Program-made: the position numbers and the translations under genes
Assembly: GCA_021292105.1 (NCBI GenBank)
Contig: CM037861.1
Span: forward strand, 28,048,545 to 28,112,544
Reading direction: 5' to 3'
DNA length: 64,000 nucleotides
Source of the DNA: Anadara kagoshimensis
Taxonomy: Eukaryota; Mollusca; Bivalvia; Arcoida; Arcidae
Shown: positions 48,145-59,303 of the stretch, piece after piece
Numbering within the stretch: the stretch's first letter is position 1
How the letters are laid out: every line of letters begins with the position of its first letter
Notes under the pieces: generated by a model
The model's input: the letters and a program-made list of their open reading frames with translations, nothing else
Database searches by the model: none
Told to the model about the DNA's origin: nothing

Positions 48145-48540
48145 CAAACATACTAATCCATGTCCGAATCACAATCCAGAAGCAAAGTAAAACCTTTGGA
48201 ACTTCACCAGGGAAGTGAGGCCGGGTGCTCCGGAAGGGTAAGGACCTCCTGTTTAGCTAGCAACACCCACCACATGTGTAATCAAAATTGTGTGAAAGGA
48301 ACATGGAACTTTGAGACGTCAAATATATTCAGGGCAATCCTGGACACAGAGACATCAAACTTATCAACAATGCTGTGATGACAGCCATAAAACTTTTTGA
48401 GGGCCTTGATAAGCATAGGCTTGCAATATCCCTGAGTCAACAATTTATTTGCAAGCAGCTTACTTCGTTGTACAACGTCCCCGTAGTGGGAACAAGCTCT
48501 ACCATAGCGTATTAATTGGGAAACAAATACAACATAAATG
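48145..48540 (-). repeat. Dispersed repeat R1, long copy
   Basis: It shows TCCATGTCCGAATCACAATC, GAAGTGAGGCCGGGTGCTCC, CATGGAACTTTGAGACGTCA, CCTGGACACAGAGACATCAA and TTCGTTGTACAACGTCCCCG, the reverse complement of the copy at 44320-44690 in the same order. Confidence 0.75.
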
Positions 48541-48846
48541 ATATCTTATGTTCATGTCCGAATCTTCGGTTTTAAGTACACTAAAGACATGTACATTCTG
48601 ATAAATTTCAGGGAGTTAAAAAGGGAACTTTAGAACTTTGTATCGATCTGAAAGTGAGATTTTTGGGCCCATAAAGCAATAGAAATATCCTGAAGGATTG
48701 TAAAACATACGCATTTTACAGATTAGACAGGTTAAAAAAGTCGCGGAGTTAGCAAACTACAAATAATGTTTTAAATGTTAAGGGCCATTTAAATTGTACA
48801 AGATGGAGGACGTTAGGAGATTTAAAAATTTGTCATTATTAGAATA

Positions 48847-48960
48847 TATCACTACTTGCGGTGCCAGATAGGGAAATCTCACCCGAGTTCTAATATATAA
48901 AACCCATATATATTAGAACGAGTGTTTCGATTTCTTAATTTAGCACCACAAGTAGTGATA
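48847..48960. mobile_element. 114-bp palindromic mini-element
   Basis: Ends TATCACTACTTGCGGTGC and the inverse GCACCACAAGTAGTGATA; the inner arms GAGTTCTAATATATA and TATATATTAGAAC also pair. The entire piece could fold into one long hairpin. Confidence 0.75.
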
Positions 48961-49547
48961 GTATTGTGAAAAATGCCTGGCATTTGGAGTGATAGCTATC
49001 TTATCATTGTTGTTCTTATTTTCAACCAAGGATGTGATGTATTACCGCAAATCGGTTCCAACCGGTTATGTTGAGCCATGACACCAAAAATTAAATTAAA
49101 CAATGCACTAAAGTAGATTTCACTTACATGTATATTAATTTGTGCAGCCGTGTCCAAATTTTCTTAGGTTATGAAGCGGCTCTCAACCTATCGATGCACC
49201 TCTGATTTTATTGATATATCCTTGCGGGGAAAAAAGCATGTGACCATCTTACACAGGGAGGGAGCGCAAGATGGAGTTCTCTTTGACAGCTCTTTTTATG
49301 AATTTTTCTATCTGGAGTGGAAGAAAAAAGATCTCGGAATTACATACATGTCTGTGATTTCATTGACGTTATAAAATTATAAATTAGAAAAAATTCGCGT
49401 CAAGTAACGATTAAGAGAATAGTCATTTCCCAAATGTTTAGTCGATTGTTTAAATCTCTAATTATATTTTTTGTTGTTTATTGTTAGTTACCTTGCTCTT
49501 GTTATTTGTTTTTCACTTGTTACAGCGTTGTTGTTTGTTTGTTTAAG

Positions 49548-49743
49548 GTGTGACATTTACTAAAATGGAAGGCGACAAAGATGAAGACAACAATGTGATT
49601 AAATCTATAGAATCTGCTATCAAAGTTTGGGCTAAAGCGCTGGTTGAATTAGCAAAGAAACGTGAACGTTACAACGTAACACCAGTTCTGTCCTGTAATA
49701 CATCAAGTAACTTTTTCTGGAACCAAGGAGGGATATTATTCAG
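49548..49743 (+). CDS. GRIN2: GluN2 subunit, distal ATD exon 5
   Basis: This 196-nt exon starts by completing a Gly codon with GT and ends in phase 2 (TTC AG) before GTAAAG. The product includes V-I-K-S-I-E-S-A-I-K-V-W-A-K-A-L, corresponding to the GluN2 helix D-G-I-A-I-L. A charged stretch and P-V-L-S-C-N-T-S-S-N-F-F-W follow. The final N-Q-G-G-I-L-F-R corresponds to the mammalian W-D-G-K-D-L-S-F segment that closes the ATD. The C-N-T-S context includes an N-x-S sequon. The acceptor has a weak tract (TTTGTTTGTTTAAG), but the phase and the homology on both sides fit. Confidence 0.88.
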
Positions 49744-50663
49744 GTAAAGTAATTCTGTGTAGTAAATTATTTCTAAACCTGTTCCAACTTTACAGCACCA
49801 GACGGTCACACCTAACAGCAGATTTCAGACCAAAAGTGTAAAAATACAAATATTTTAAAGAATTTGAAATGAGAAAAACACAAGAACTAAACATTTTTAC
49901 CTAATCCACCTAAGTTAAAACTTTGAATTAAGCATAGCTCAGTTACTCTCAGGTGCGTATTGCAACGACGAGTACAAGAATCCTTATAAATAAAATTGCA
50001 CAAACACATGTACATTTCAGTGTTAATTCCCAGCTTTTTATCAATATTTTCTAAGCAATAAGACTTCGTATACAAATGCAATAAAAAAATAAAAAGCTTA
50101 ATTTAACATTAAAAAACAGAAAAAAAGAAACATTTTTAAAAGAACGCGCCGCTCTAGAAAGCTTTTTCATGGACTACATATTTTTTGCTCATGATGTAGC
50201 AAGAATATTCTAGTTAGAAACCAGTTTTTGATCAAAATGCTCAGTACAGTATAACACCTTATATAGATCGCCTCTGTCACCCTCCTGAACTTAAAATCCA
50301 GTATTTTTCTAAAGGTCATGTAAATTCGTCGCAGAGGAGATATTACTAGAAAAGATACAAAGTTTGCTCAGAAAGTATCAATTTTTAAATTCCGAGAATA
50401 AAAAACAACTTTTATATCATCATTTTCCTAAATATTGTTCGCATAGAATAGCTTGAGTATTTATGTATATAGACTTTTCGCTAAATATCCTATGTATAAT
50501 TCCAATTGTGAGTGAAATGATAAGTACATATATTGATTGCAGTATTTAAACTATTATAGTCTATATGTCTATATTATAGACATAAATGACACCAAAGACT
50601 TTTGAACCGACAGCTGAGACTTTACATAGTTAATAAGCCTAGAAGCCAGACATAGTGTACGTG

Positions 50664-50857
50664 CAGTATAGACCTGTAGAAAATTTAACATTTAGCTATC
50701 AAAAAGGTATTTAAGCTTGGCTACCGAGTAGCCGAGATAAGGATAGACAGTGAACAAAATCCTTTTGAAAGATATCAGCCGTCAAAAGCTGAGATATAGT
50801 TATAGTCAAGATATAGATTCGTAAGCTTAATGTTAAACTTAAGTCCGACCCGTACTA
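50664..50857. mobile_element. Tc1/mariner-type MITE R2, diverged copy
   Basis: It starts CAGTATAGACCTGTAGAAAA and ends TTAAACTTAAGTCCGACCCG then TACTATA. The internal GTCAAAAGCTGAGATATAGT stretch corresponds to the family middle. Confidence 0.65.
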
Positions 50858-51547
50858 TAGTTAATAATCCTAGAAACCAAATATCGTTTAAATAGGTATT
50901 CTCCTAGGGTAATTATATAATCTTATTGATCACAATATATCGACCCTTTTGTGGTATACTTTTTACGAAATATACTGCAATCTATCTATATTGATCTTTG
51001 CTCGTTTAATGTTCTGTAATAAGACAACTGCCATGTCTTTAACAATGAGACTGAATATTATATTATTTTATTGGAGCGTTATATGTAAGTGAGTTTATAC
51101 TTAGGTTTATACTTCTCATGGAAGTAAACAATGACATGCAAAATAGGAAAAACTATTAAAAGCTCCCTGTTTCTTTTATTCCTAATTTTGATTTTACATG
51201 AAGTGGATGTAGTTAACAGGACAAGAGCAGTTGACCCATCTTAAATACCCGACCGCACTTCCATGTTGAATGTTTGTCCTAAGAATCCACTTTTGTGATT
51301 GCTATTTGCAAAAGAATCGGTATATATTTGTGGTAGATATGATCCATATTCAAATAATTTTTTTGAAAATTTTCTGATGGACCACTACCATGTTTATTGT
51401 GTTAATCTAAAAGCTTAGTTATCTTCACTTGAAGATATTAGACTACGGTGAAAATTTACATTTGAAAGTGTATATGATGAACAATTGGTTCATTTTAATA
51501 TTCTAAACCTTTACAAGCTAGTATTACGTAATCCTTATACACACAAA

Positions 51548-51680
51548 CATACCGGTCAGTATTAAATCATAATACTTCAAGCAACGTAAAAACTATTAAT
51601 ACAAGCTAAAACAATTTCCAGAACCTCCATTAGTGATGCCGTGTGCTCCGAAAGTGTAACCACTTCCTTTCTAGCAGCCA
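51548..51680 (-). repeat. Dispersed repeat R1, partial copy
   Basis: ACATACCGGTCAGTATTAAA, a CCTCCATTAGTGATGCCGTG segment and GTGCTCCGAAAGTGTAACCA follow the reverse-complement R1 order. Confidence 0.65.
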
Positions 51681-52228
51681 ATACAAATTAAGAAGGAAAA
51701 GGATATAGAACCAGCGGTATTTATCGCTGATAGAGTTATGGGACGTCACATATATCCTGGTTAATTATGATACAGAGACCGTATACCTATCAAGAATATT
51801 TTGTTGTCGACCATCAATTGAAAAGTAGTTGGTCACTAGACATCTTCTAACGAACATTTGTCTATTTCGGAAATGCTTAAACAAGATTTTAAGAGAAATG
51901 TTTAGATTAAAAACGACAGTAAATTTTCTTTTTACTATTGATAGATTAAAGGATTAGATATTTTGTGTATGTCTCGGGTTATGCAATATACAAATATACA
52001 AAAATAAAAATAATGCCATTTGTATATTAGTACTGTTTGTTTATGTTTCATATGGAGGTCTTATTCGTTATTCGTTTTCCGATTTGGTAACCATACATAT
52101 ACATTGTATTTTTAAAAAAACCCAGGAAATCTTATAGGTTTTGATTCCATAAATAGTGTTGGTGTAATCTGCTATTATTTTCCGATTTAATTTGAGCTGT
52201 TATCATTTAGTTTTAACTCTCTTATGTA

Positions 52229-52437
52229 CAGCACAGACCTGTTGAAAGTTTAACAATAAGCTAATGAAAAGAAGTACATGCTCCGCTGCCAGAGATATGA
52301 ATAGCTGGTGATAGCTGGGAAAGGTACACAGCATCTATCGAAAAGCTGTCGGAATATAGATAACAAAGGTCCAAAATGAGTGCCGGTTTAGCACTATTTC
52401 GTTAGCGTAGCATTTAACTTTCAGCAGGTCTGTACTG
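52229..52437. mobile_element. Tc1/mariner-type MITE R2, copy
   Basis: It starts CAGCACAGACCTGTTGAAAG after TA and ends ACTTTCAGCAGGTCTGTACTG-like before TA. The internal TCTATCGAAAAGCTGTCGGA word matches the 34.6-kb copy. Confidence 0.75.
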
Positions 52438-52819
52438 TAAATATCTCAATAACAGAAAAGGAAACTAATTTGTGAAGAAAAAATATCTCTTTTAACTCTA
52501 TGCTGATCGTGTTGTATCAATCATCCTGCAAATTCTGAAAGTTATCTGTATAAGGAACTAAAATCCCATTTGTATCCATACGATATGGAAATTGAAGGAA
52601 AACGAAACTCATTATCAACACACGAAATCACTTATCCCAATCGATCTCGTCAAATCAATGGACTAATATACACATTACAGTTTCTTATTTCGGTTAAAGA
52701 AAACAAACCTAGTAATGCCCTGCTATTAGTAGCAAAAAATCAGACTAATTTTGTGGAAAGATCCCAAATGAAGGTTATTGTTGGTTATTGTTACTTTCTG
52801 AACTTTTTTCTTATTATTG

Positions 52820-53700
52820 ATCACTGAGTTTAAATGTTAGCTTTTAAGGGAATGTACTTTAAGTACTTGTATTTTTGAATTTGGCTTACAAAGTGCTTCA
52901 TTGTGATGCAAATGGATACATAAAATGCAATCCTTAGTCCTGATCAAATATTTTTTAAAGAAAATAAGAGAACGTTAACTTGGAGTACTGGGTTTTACTT
53001 TTAAATTCTGCTTACAAAGTGTGTCTTTTTTCAGATGCAAATGCATAAATAAAATGCATTTGTAAGCCCCGTTCAAATATTGTCTTTTTGCATTTTTGCA
53101 GAAATTTTAAACACATGTACAAATTATTGATCACTGAGTTAAATGTTAGCTTTTAAAAGAATGTGAACTCTAAGTACTTAAATTGTACCTTTGAATTCAT
53201 TCTGCTACAACGTGTTTTCATAGTGATAGAAATCATAAAATAAAAATGCGCGTATAAGTCCCGATCAAAATACACATGTTATTGATATCTGAGGTAAATG
53301 TTAGCTTTTTAGAGAACGTAAACTTTTAGTACTTGATTGTACTTTTGAATTCTGCTACAAAGTATTTTCATATATATAGTGATACAAATAATAAAATGAA
53401 ATGCACTGACAAGTCTCGATCAAAGTTGTCTTTTTATATTAAGTATTATTTGAATTCTGCTACAAAATGTTTTTGATAATGATAGAAATAATAAAATAAA
53501 AATGCTCTTCTTAGGCCCGATCAATAATTGTCTTTTTTGTACAAATTAAACATGAAAACTTAAACTTTAAGCACTTGGGTGTACATTTGAACTCTACCAT
53601 AATTTGTTTTATTCAAATGCAAATAAAATGCACTGATAAATTCTTATCAATTTTGTACAAACTTTAATTACATGTTAATATTAAGACAAAATTAGTTATT
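52820..53700. repeat. Decayed tandem repeat, ~130-250-bp unit
   Basis: ACTGAGTTAAATGTTAGCTT, TTGAATTCTGCTACAAAGTG, ATAAAATGCA and AGTCCCGATCAAA recur about five times with drift. Confidence 0.7.
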
Positions 53701-54261
53701 GCATGGTGATGAAGTCAATATATGTTTTACCGACTGAAGAAAATCGATATTGACCGAGGACTCACTTCAGTATATATTTTGGTCCCATGTTTCTGAGGCT
53801 TTTTTAAAAAGAATTTAGAAAGAGGTTTTTTGACAGTTGTGTTTGCAATATGATATTTAGTGGCAACAATGTGACACAAATGAAGAATCCGAAGAAATTT
53901 TCTATGGATCTGTAGAAGTGGGATTCGATAAAAGCGTTGTAAGCCATAAACTGAACCTTAAGACCAATCGTCTACCAAAGTATCTCATGCAAAATATATG
54001 CAATTGTCATTGTTGATCAAAATTACATGGATTCAAACTACAACAATAATATCGCGCATATACAGATAATGAATAACCGATTTAAAAAAAACATTAACAA
54101 TCTTTCATTTTAGGAACTTTTTTAAAAATAATTTTTATATTTTACTTTGCTTTTAATAGAATTGTGATTTGAACATGACATGTGATTTATATTGACCGTC
54201 ATAATATATTTATGCCGATGTGGCTCGATTTGAGTAACGGTATAATATTGTTTTTAAATAG

Positions 54262-54400
54262 GTACATGAAAAATTATATATGGGAAGACGTACCTCCTGT
54301 AAGGTTTACAAAATCTGGTGTAAACGAATTTGTAACATTGAAAATAGTGAATGTACAGAAGAAAACCGAACACAATAGAGTATATACAGTTTGGACTAAG
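54262..54400 (+). CDS. GRIN2: GluN2 subunit, ATD-LBD junction exon 6
   Basis: This 139-nt exon completes an Arg codon and ends in phase 0 (TGG ACT AAG) before GTACGG. It encodes the end of the ATD and the approach to the ligand-binding domain: F-T-K-S-G-V-N-E-F-V-T-L-K-I-V-N-V-Q, then Y-T-V-W-T-K. The family equivalent is F-x-x-x-G-Y-x-x-x-P-x-L-V-I-V-x-L, then W-x-K-V-G-x-W. The W-T-K at the exon end joins V-G-R-W-T-P in exon 7 exactly. The acceptor AAATAG is poor in pyrimidines, but the reading frame and the homology agree. Confidence 0.9.
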
Positions 54401-55278
54401 GTACGGTATATTGTATCAACATATATATTTTATAGGCAAGCAATATTAACCTGTCCGCTTGACCTTTAATTTATGATCGACATGTTCATTTATGTATAAG
54501 GATCACACATGTTAATTTTTATGTTTATAATGCGAACACCAATCAAGTGCCCTGTGTGTTTATTATAAAAAGTACCAATCCTAACACTACCCATGCATTT
54601 GATAGATCCTTCTTATAATTAATTAATATTTCTAATGAAAGGTCAAGCCGACAGGTAAATGTTGTTTCCCTATGCATATATCAGTTGAATAAGGTAGGCT
54701 TTATTTTTATGTACATAAAATGAATAAGATACCTTTATTGTTATTAACAGACATTGGATAAGAATTTTTTTCATATTAGCAATGCTTTTCGTCTATAACA
54801 TTTTGTTAGATACCAAATATATTTATATATGCTTTAACTGGTTACCAGTTGACGAAATTTTCTCGCTTATTAATTTATATTTGCGGCAATTTCACCTATA
54901 TCTAGACTGTCAGTTCTGGGATAACGAAAACAGGTTTCGTGAGAAAACAACCGAACCGCAAGCAAACTTATCAATCTCGCACAAGGATCCCCTAATGTGA
55001 TCCGTAACCGTATGCTATAAAGAACATGGAAGGCTAAATATCTGGAAATCACTTGTTGATTACAACTACACTGTACTATCTCGAATCATTGTTTCATATC
55101 TTTAGCAGATAGATATTTAAAAAACTGAAATTGTTTAAAAAACAACCACATAAGCAATACAAATGAGAATAGAAAAAACATCTCGACTACCTTATAACGA
55201 TAGTGAACTTGTTCTGTTTAAAAATACTATATTATCCCTTATTATGTTTAACCAAATTATTTTATGAATACCATTTAG
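54401..55278 (+). other. GRIN2: Intron 6 (878 bp)
   Basis: The intron runs from GTACGG to ACCATTTAG. No repeat or gene is recognised inside. Confidence 0.85.
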
Positions 55279-55517
55279 GTTGGAAGATGGACACCACAAG
55301 TTGAAAAGAAAAAAGCAGTCATGGGATTAGAAATGCATGACGTTACGTGGCCCGGTGGCGCATTATTTCCACCAAAAGGAAAACCCGAGAAGAGATATTT
55401 TAGAATTGTCACTTTAAAAGAAAAGCCTTATGTAATTTATAGAGAAACTGGCTCTGAAACACAACAATGTAGTGTCCACGAAGTGCCTTGTAGATTGGTG
55501 TACGACCCAACCGAACA
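55279..55517 (+). CDS. GRIN2: GluN2 subunit, linker and S1 start, exon 7
   Basis: This 239-nt exon starts in phase 0 with V-G-R-W-T-P and ends in phase 2 (GAA CA) before GTAAGT. It encodes the ATD-LBD linker and the first part of the glutamate-binding S1 lobe. Visible family marks are D-V-T-W-P-G-G, P-P-K-G-K-P, then I-V-T-L-K-E-K-P-Y-V-I, matching the family V-T-L-E-E-x-P-F-V-I. A cysteine pair C-x6-C (C-S-V-H-E-V-P-C) corresponds to the paired cysteines of GluN1 and GluN2 that bond with the C-C doublet in exon 8. W-P-G-G is typical of the iGluR S1 entry. Confidence 0.95.
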
Positions 55518-57920
55518 GTAAGTATAATGAACTAAAAAAACTTATTGTTTTGTTGTTAAATGTAAAGAACAAGAAACATAAACAAATGTTTTTAGCATTA
55601 TTACGTTAGGCGTATAACTTTATTTCATGTTACAAAACTTCTGAATGTGCAGGACGGATTTACACATATTTTCACTGCTTTGCTGTATTTTGTGAGAAAA
55701 TGGTCTAATGCACTAGTTTACATATCACAGCAGCGTTCGAATACCAGTCAGGTAGAGTTTTATGTTGGTCTTTTTATTTCAAGTACACCAGTTTTTCTTT
55801 CACAATTCCAGAACTGACCGTGATACAAGTTAACCCATTTTGACTTTCGGGTAAAACTTCGTTACAATACGTTACAAAAACTTATTTTAAATCTAAGGAC
55901 ATTTTAAATGAGGTCTAAAGCGATTGTAATTCTTCCAAACAGTATCATCTATCTATCAATAATAAATAAAAACTATATTCTGAACTATCTGTATATAAAG
56001 TGTTTGAATTTGATAACGGATAGATATGAAGATTCTTTTTGGAAGTATTAGTTTTATAAGGCCCTTTCAACAATTAGAAACCAACATTAAAGTTTTAGAT
56101 CGACTGCGAACATAGCTCATGATCATCAAGGAATTCGTAGACCTGCGATGATGAATCAGTCATTTGGGAATAATGGATAGAAGCTTACATTATATTTACT
56201 GAGTAATACGTTTGGAAATAACCCTCATTAAGCATAATAAAAAGAAGAATAAACACGACTGAAGTCACAAGTATATTGATATAGAGAAATGACGACGATT
56301 TGGGAACACATAACATGGTCCAGAGATCCCAGAAGATCAAAAACCAAAATATCTCTCTTTAAAAGCATTGATTATAATTCTCGGGTTATCATCTATAAAA
56401 TGCATTTTCATGCCTTCACGCCAAGTCATCCTAATGTTGTGTCTCTGGGGTTTAACAAGAAAGATAATGTTTTCCACATCACGTATAAATTAATTTATTT
56501 ATAGTCTACTCAATGATATAGAAATGAAAAAAAATCCATTTATAGCGCGTCCATATGTATAGAATTATGTGTTTGTGTTTGAAATTGAATATTTATTTGT
56601 TGTCAGTTGAATCAGTATTCTTCCTCTGATAATGATTTCAAATTTGATCACTGATAAAATGGAATTAAATGGAAACTAGTCCAGGCGTGGTATTAACGAC
56701 ACTTTAAGTCCGCTCGAGAGAATCAAATTTCTGAACATGAGCGGGACTTGGGATTTTCTTTTTATAAAACAATTTATGAGTACACTAATGATTCATATTT
56801 ACACAGCTCTAAATATTTACTGATTTGTCAAATTCTATTTTTGTAAGATGTAATTTCGTTTTTTATCTTTCATATTAATAATTCGTAAATTAAGATGTGA
56901 CAATAGCTGTTGATATCGTGTTCGTTTTTCGTATAAATTGGATTTTGTGATTCAAAAACCTTTGTGGAACTGAGTCTCTCAGGAAATCAAACATGCTTTT
57001 AAAATCTGCTATCATAACATGGTATTATTCAACCAATTCAAATGGAATTATAATTCAGAGAAAACCTTCTATAGATAAGATATAAATAGTTATGGAAATA
57101 AAATCAAATACAATTGGATTTAAGATTATTGCTTGTTTAATTTGTGATTTTAAAATCCAATTGATATAAACCAAAGAATATGTACTATTAAAGAATATAA
57201 AGGGCTTTTTCTCTAAAAACAGAAACTGCTTTTAATTTGTCTGCCAAAAGAATCTTTTATTTTTATATTTTATCGATTTTATATTCCAAATACAGTTGAA
57301 ATACAACATATATTTATCAGTTTTGTGTTGGTTTCCTTTCCTCTTAATTGCGATATGGCTATGGTGATTGTTTAGTATATAAGGTATTGTTGTTGTTAAA
57401 AATATACCCTTTAAAACTACAGAATATTTAAAAAAAAGTTTTCTAAATCCGTTTACAATTAGGCTTAGTTGAGTAATTTATCCGTCGTGGTGTTTTGCAT
57501 ATGCCAAGTACAAGCTCATCTGCTAGTATTATACTAATGCTTTTTTACTTAAATCCTGGAGTGATACTACAGTTGGTTTTTTAATTGATAAAAGATTATT
57601 GAATGTGTGCATGACCTGCATCTTAATATAGCGATCGCAAAGATAGTGATCAAATGTAAATGCTTTGTAAATTTATAGAAAAGGTAAGCGATTCTGGTAA
57701 ATCTATTATTATAAGCACGTCTTGCTGTTAAATTACCACTGGTATAATATAAAATTGCAGTCTAACAATACGTTTCAAAATAATATATATTATACAAGTT
57801 TCATTTTTACAACAGTAAACCAAAAATTATTTTTAGCCGATTTTGAAACATCCATCTATTTATTTGTACATTGGTCACGACATGTGGTATTTTTTTTATC
57901 TTTCTATCTGTATTTTACAG
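55518..57920 (+). other. GRIN2: Intron 7 (2.4 kb)
   Basis: The intron runs from GTAAGT to TGTATTTTACAG. A short GCTGTTAAATTACCACTGGTATA fragment near 57724-57746 resembles the end of the GGCCGTCTAGTGCTG repeat family. Otherwise nothing is recognised. Confidence 0.8.
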
Positions 57921-58068
57921 TGGTAATGACAGTACACTTGCCAACAATACAGTATCCAGATGTTGTGCCGGATTATGTATAGATCTATTACGGATACTCA
58001 GTGAACGAATGAGGTTTGATTATACTTTATACGAAGTACCCGACCAGACCTGGGGACTGCCGGATGAG
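57921..58068 (+). CDS. GRIN2: GluN2 subunit, S1 exon 8
   Basis: This 148-nt exon completes a His codon and ends in phase 0 (GAT GAG) before GTAATA. It encodes the core of S1: R-C-C-A-G-L-C-I-D-L-L-R-I-L, the near-invariant NMDA receptor C-C-x-G-x-C-I-D-I-L motif, then F-D-Y-T-L-Y-E-V. Two N-glycosylation sequons, N-D-S and N-N-T, precede the cysteine doublet. In the following loop the residue aligned with His485 of rat GluN2A is a tryptophan (T-W-G where GluN2A has K-H-G). The loop is shorter and different in sequence from that of vertebrate GluN2. Confidence 0.96.
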
Positions 58069-59303
58069 GTAATAAATAACAATGGGTTGTATATCACGTT
58101 TTATATTGGCGTAACCTAATTTTTCAGTTTTAAAGTTTTTACTCACTCAATTTTACACATGTGGTGGGTTAAGCTAGCTTAACAAGAGGTGCTAACTCTT
58201 TCAGAACACCTGGTCTCGCATCCATCCATGGTGGAAGTTAACGTGTCTAACCTGACTTGTCAGTTCCAAAGTTTTTACTTCGATCTGGAATGGATTAGTA
58301 TGTTTGATTTATTGCTATCCTTACTTTGGTCACTCGACAACAAACGAACTTCGAATCCTTATCGTTCGTTTAGTGTTAATTACATGTTATACCAGTTTAA
58401 TTTTACAGCGCTAGACGGTCGTTTTGGAATACAATTCCTCACGTGTTAAACTAATTTGTCAGTTTCAAATTTATAACTTTGCTTCTGGATTGTGATATGG
58501 ACATGGATTAGTATGTTCCTTTTTGAATTTGAGATAATAATAATTTTAATTTATCGAATCCATCACCAACATACCGGTCTATGTAGAATCAAATTCCAAA
58601 AAGTAAAGTAAAAACTCTAGAACGGGCAAATTAAATAAAATGTTTGGTCTTCCACCAGGGAAGTGATGCTATTTGCGCTGGAAGGATAAAGATATCTTGT
58701 CCTTCTAGCTACACATCTCATGTGTGAACTTGGTTGTTGCATATCAATTATGGCAACATGCAATTACACAACAGTACAACATTTAACAATTGAGGATTGA
58801 AATGGTGCCGATTTATCAATTTTTTATGACAACCCATGGAACATTAACATTGTGCTTAGTTTTATGGTGGTGATTAAATAAAACTGAAAAAGTGTTTGAA
58901 CTTTAAAAAAGGTCATTTATTTTAAGATACGTTAATAATTGTTCAATGCTTCAACATTATTATCTGTAACAAATTATCAATAGATGAAGACTAGCAAATA
59001 ATTTCTTATCTTACTTCAGCTGGCATACATCTTTCATCTATGGATTTTCCCAATTGCTCAACGAAAAAAATCATGGATTTGAACGCACAGATTGGAGTAT
59101 AACACAATAATTAAATTCTTTCTTTTAAAATTCTATTTTTTTAAATTCCTTGTGTTCAACAAAATTTATTTTCTTCTCATACGCACAGCGAAATAATGAG
59201 ATCTATAAAAGCAGAGGTTTGTTTAAAGGATTTAATTCATATTAGTAAGGTTTAAATATTTGTCTTAGTTTGACTCATTGATTGCTTTGTTTTTATGTTT
59301 CAG
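58069..59303 (+). other. GRIN2: Intron 8 (1.2 kb)
   Basis: The intron runs from GTAATA to TATGTTTCAG. It contains a dispersed foldback repeat arranged as plus-strand parts (58150-58300 and 58470-58520) and a minus-strand part (58565-58695), and between them a minus-oriented fragment of the GGCCGTCTAGTGCTG repeat (about 58395-58440). Confidence 0.8.
58150..58695. repeat. Dispersed repeat R1, composite copy inside intron 8
   Basis: Plus-oriented parts are at 58150-58300 (GAACACCTGGTCTCGCATCC, GGTGGAAGTTAACGTGTCTA) and 58470-58520 (GCTTCTGGATTGTGATATGG). A minus-oriented part is at 58565-58695 (ACCGGTCTATGTAGAATCAA, TCTTCCACCAGGGAAGTGAT). The opposed ends resemble the foldback layout at 621-1030. 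Confidence 0.65.

Larger units (their letters stand above)
42573..49547 (+). other. GRIN2: Intron 4 (7.0 kb)
   Basis: The intron runs from GTAAGA to GTTTAAG. It contains a pogo-like MITE (42899-43712), two dispersed foldback-repeat copies in opposite orientation (44.3-44.7 and 48.1-48.5 kb), a GGCCGTCTAGTGCTG repeat near 46.0 kb and a 114-bp palindromic element at 48.85 kb. Bases 44700-45960, 46090-46990 and 47140-48140 show nothing recognisable. Confidence 0.8.
49744..54261 (+). other. GRIN2: Intron 5 (4.5 kb)
   Basis: The intron runs from GTAAAG to TTTTTAAATAG. It contains two Tc1-like MITE copies (50.66-50.86 and 52.23-52.44 kb), a dispersed repeat copy at 51.55-51.68 kb, a decayed tandem array at 52.8-53.7 kb and, just upstream of the next exon, a fragment with the GATTGTGATTTGAACATG end of the dispersed repeat (about 54158-54180). 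Nothing recognisable in 49850-50650. Confidence 0.8.

Noticed and set aside
49171-49374. Plus-strand 67-codon frame just before exon 5
   Set aside because: It has no receptor-like motif, its frame does not fit between exons 4 and 5, and phase continuity is perfect without it.
52570-52827. Plus-strand 85-codon frame in intron 5
   Set aside because: No recognisable domain; adding it would break the phase between exons 5 and 6.
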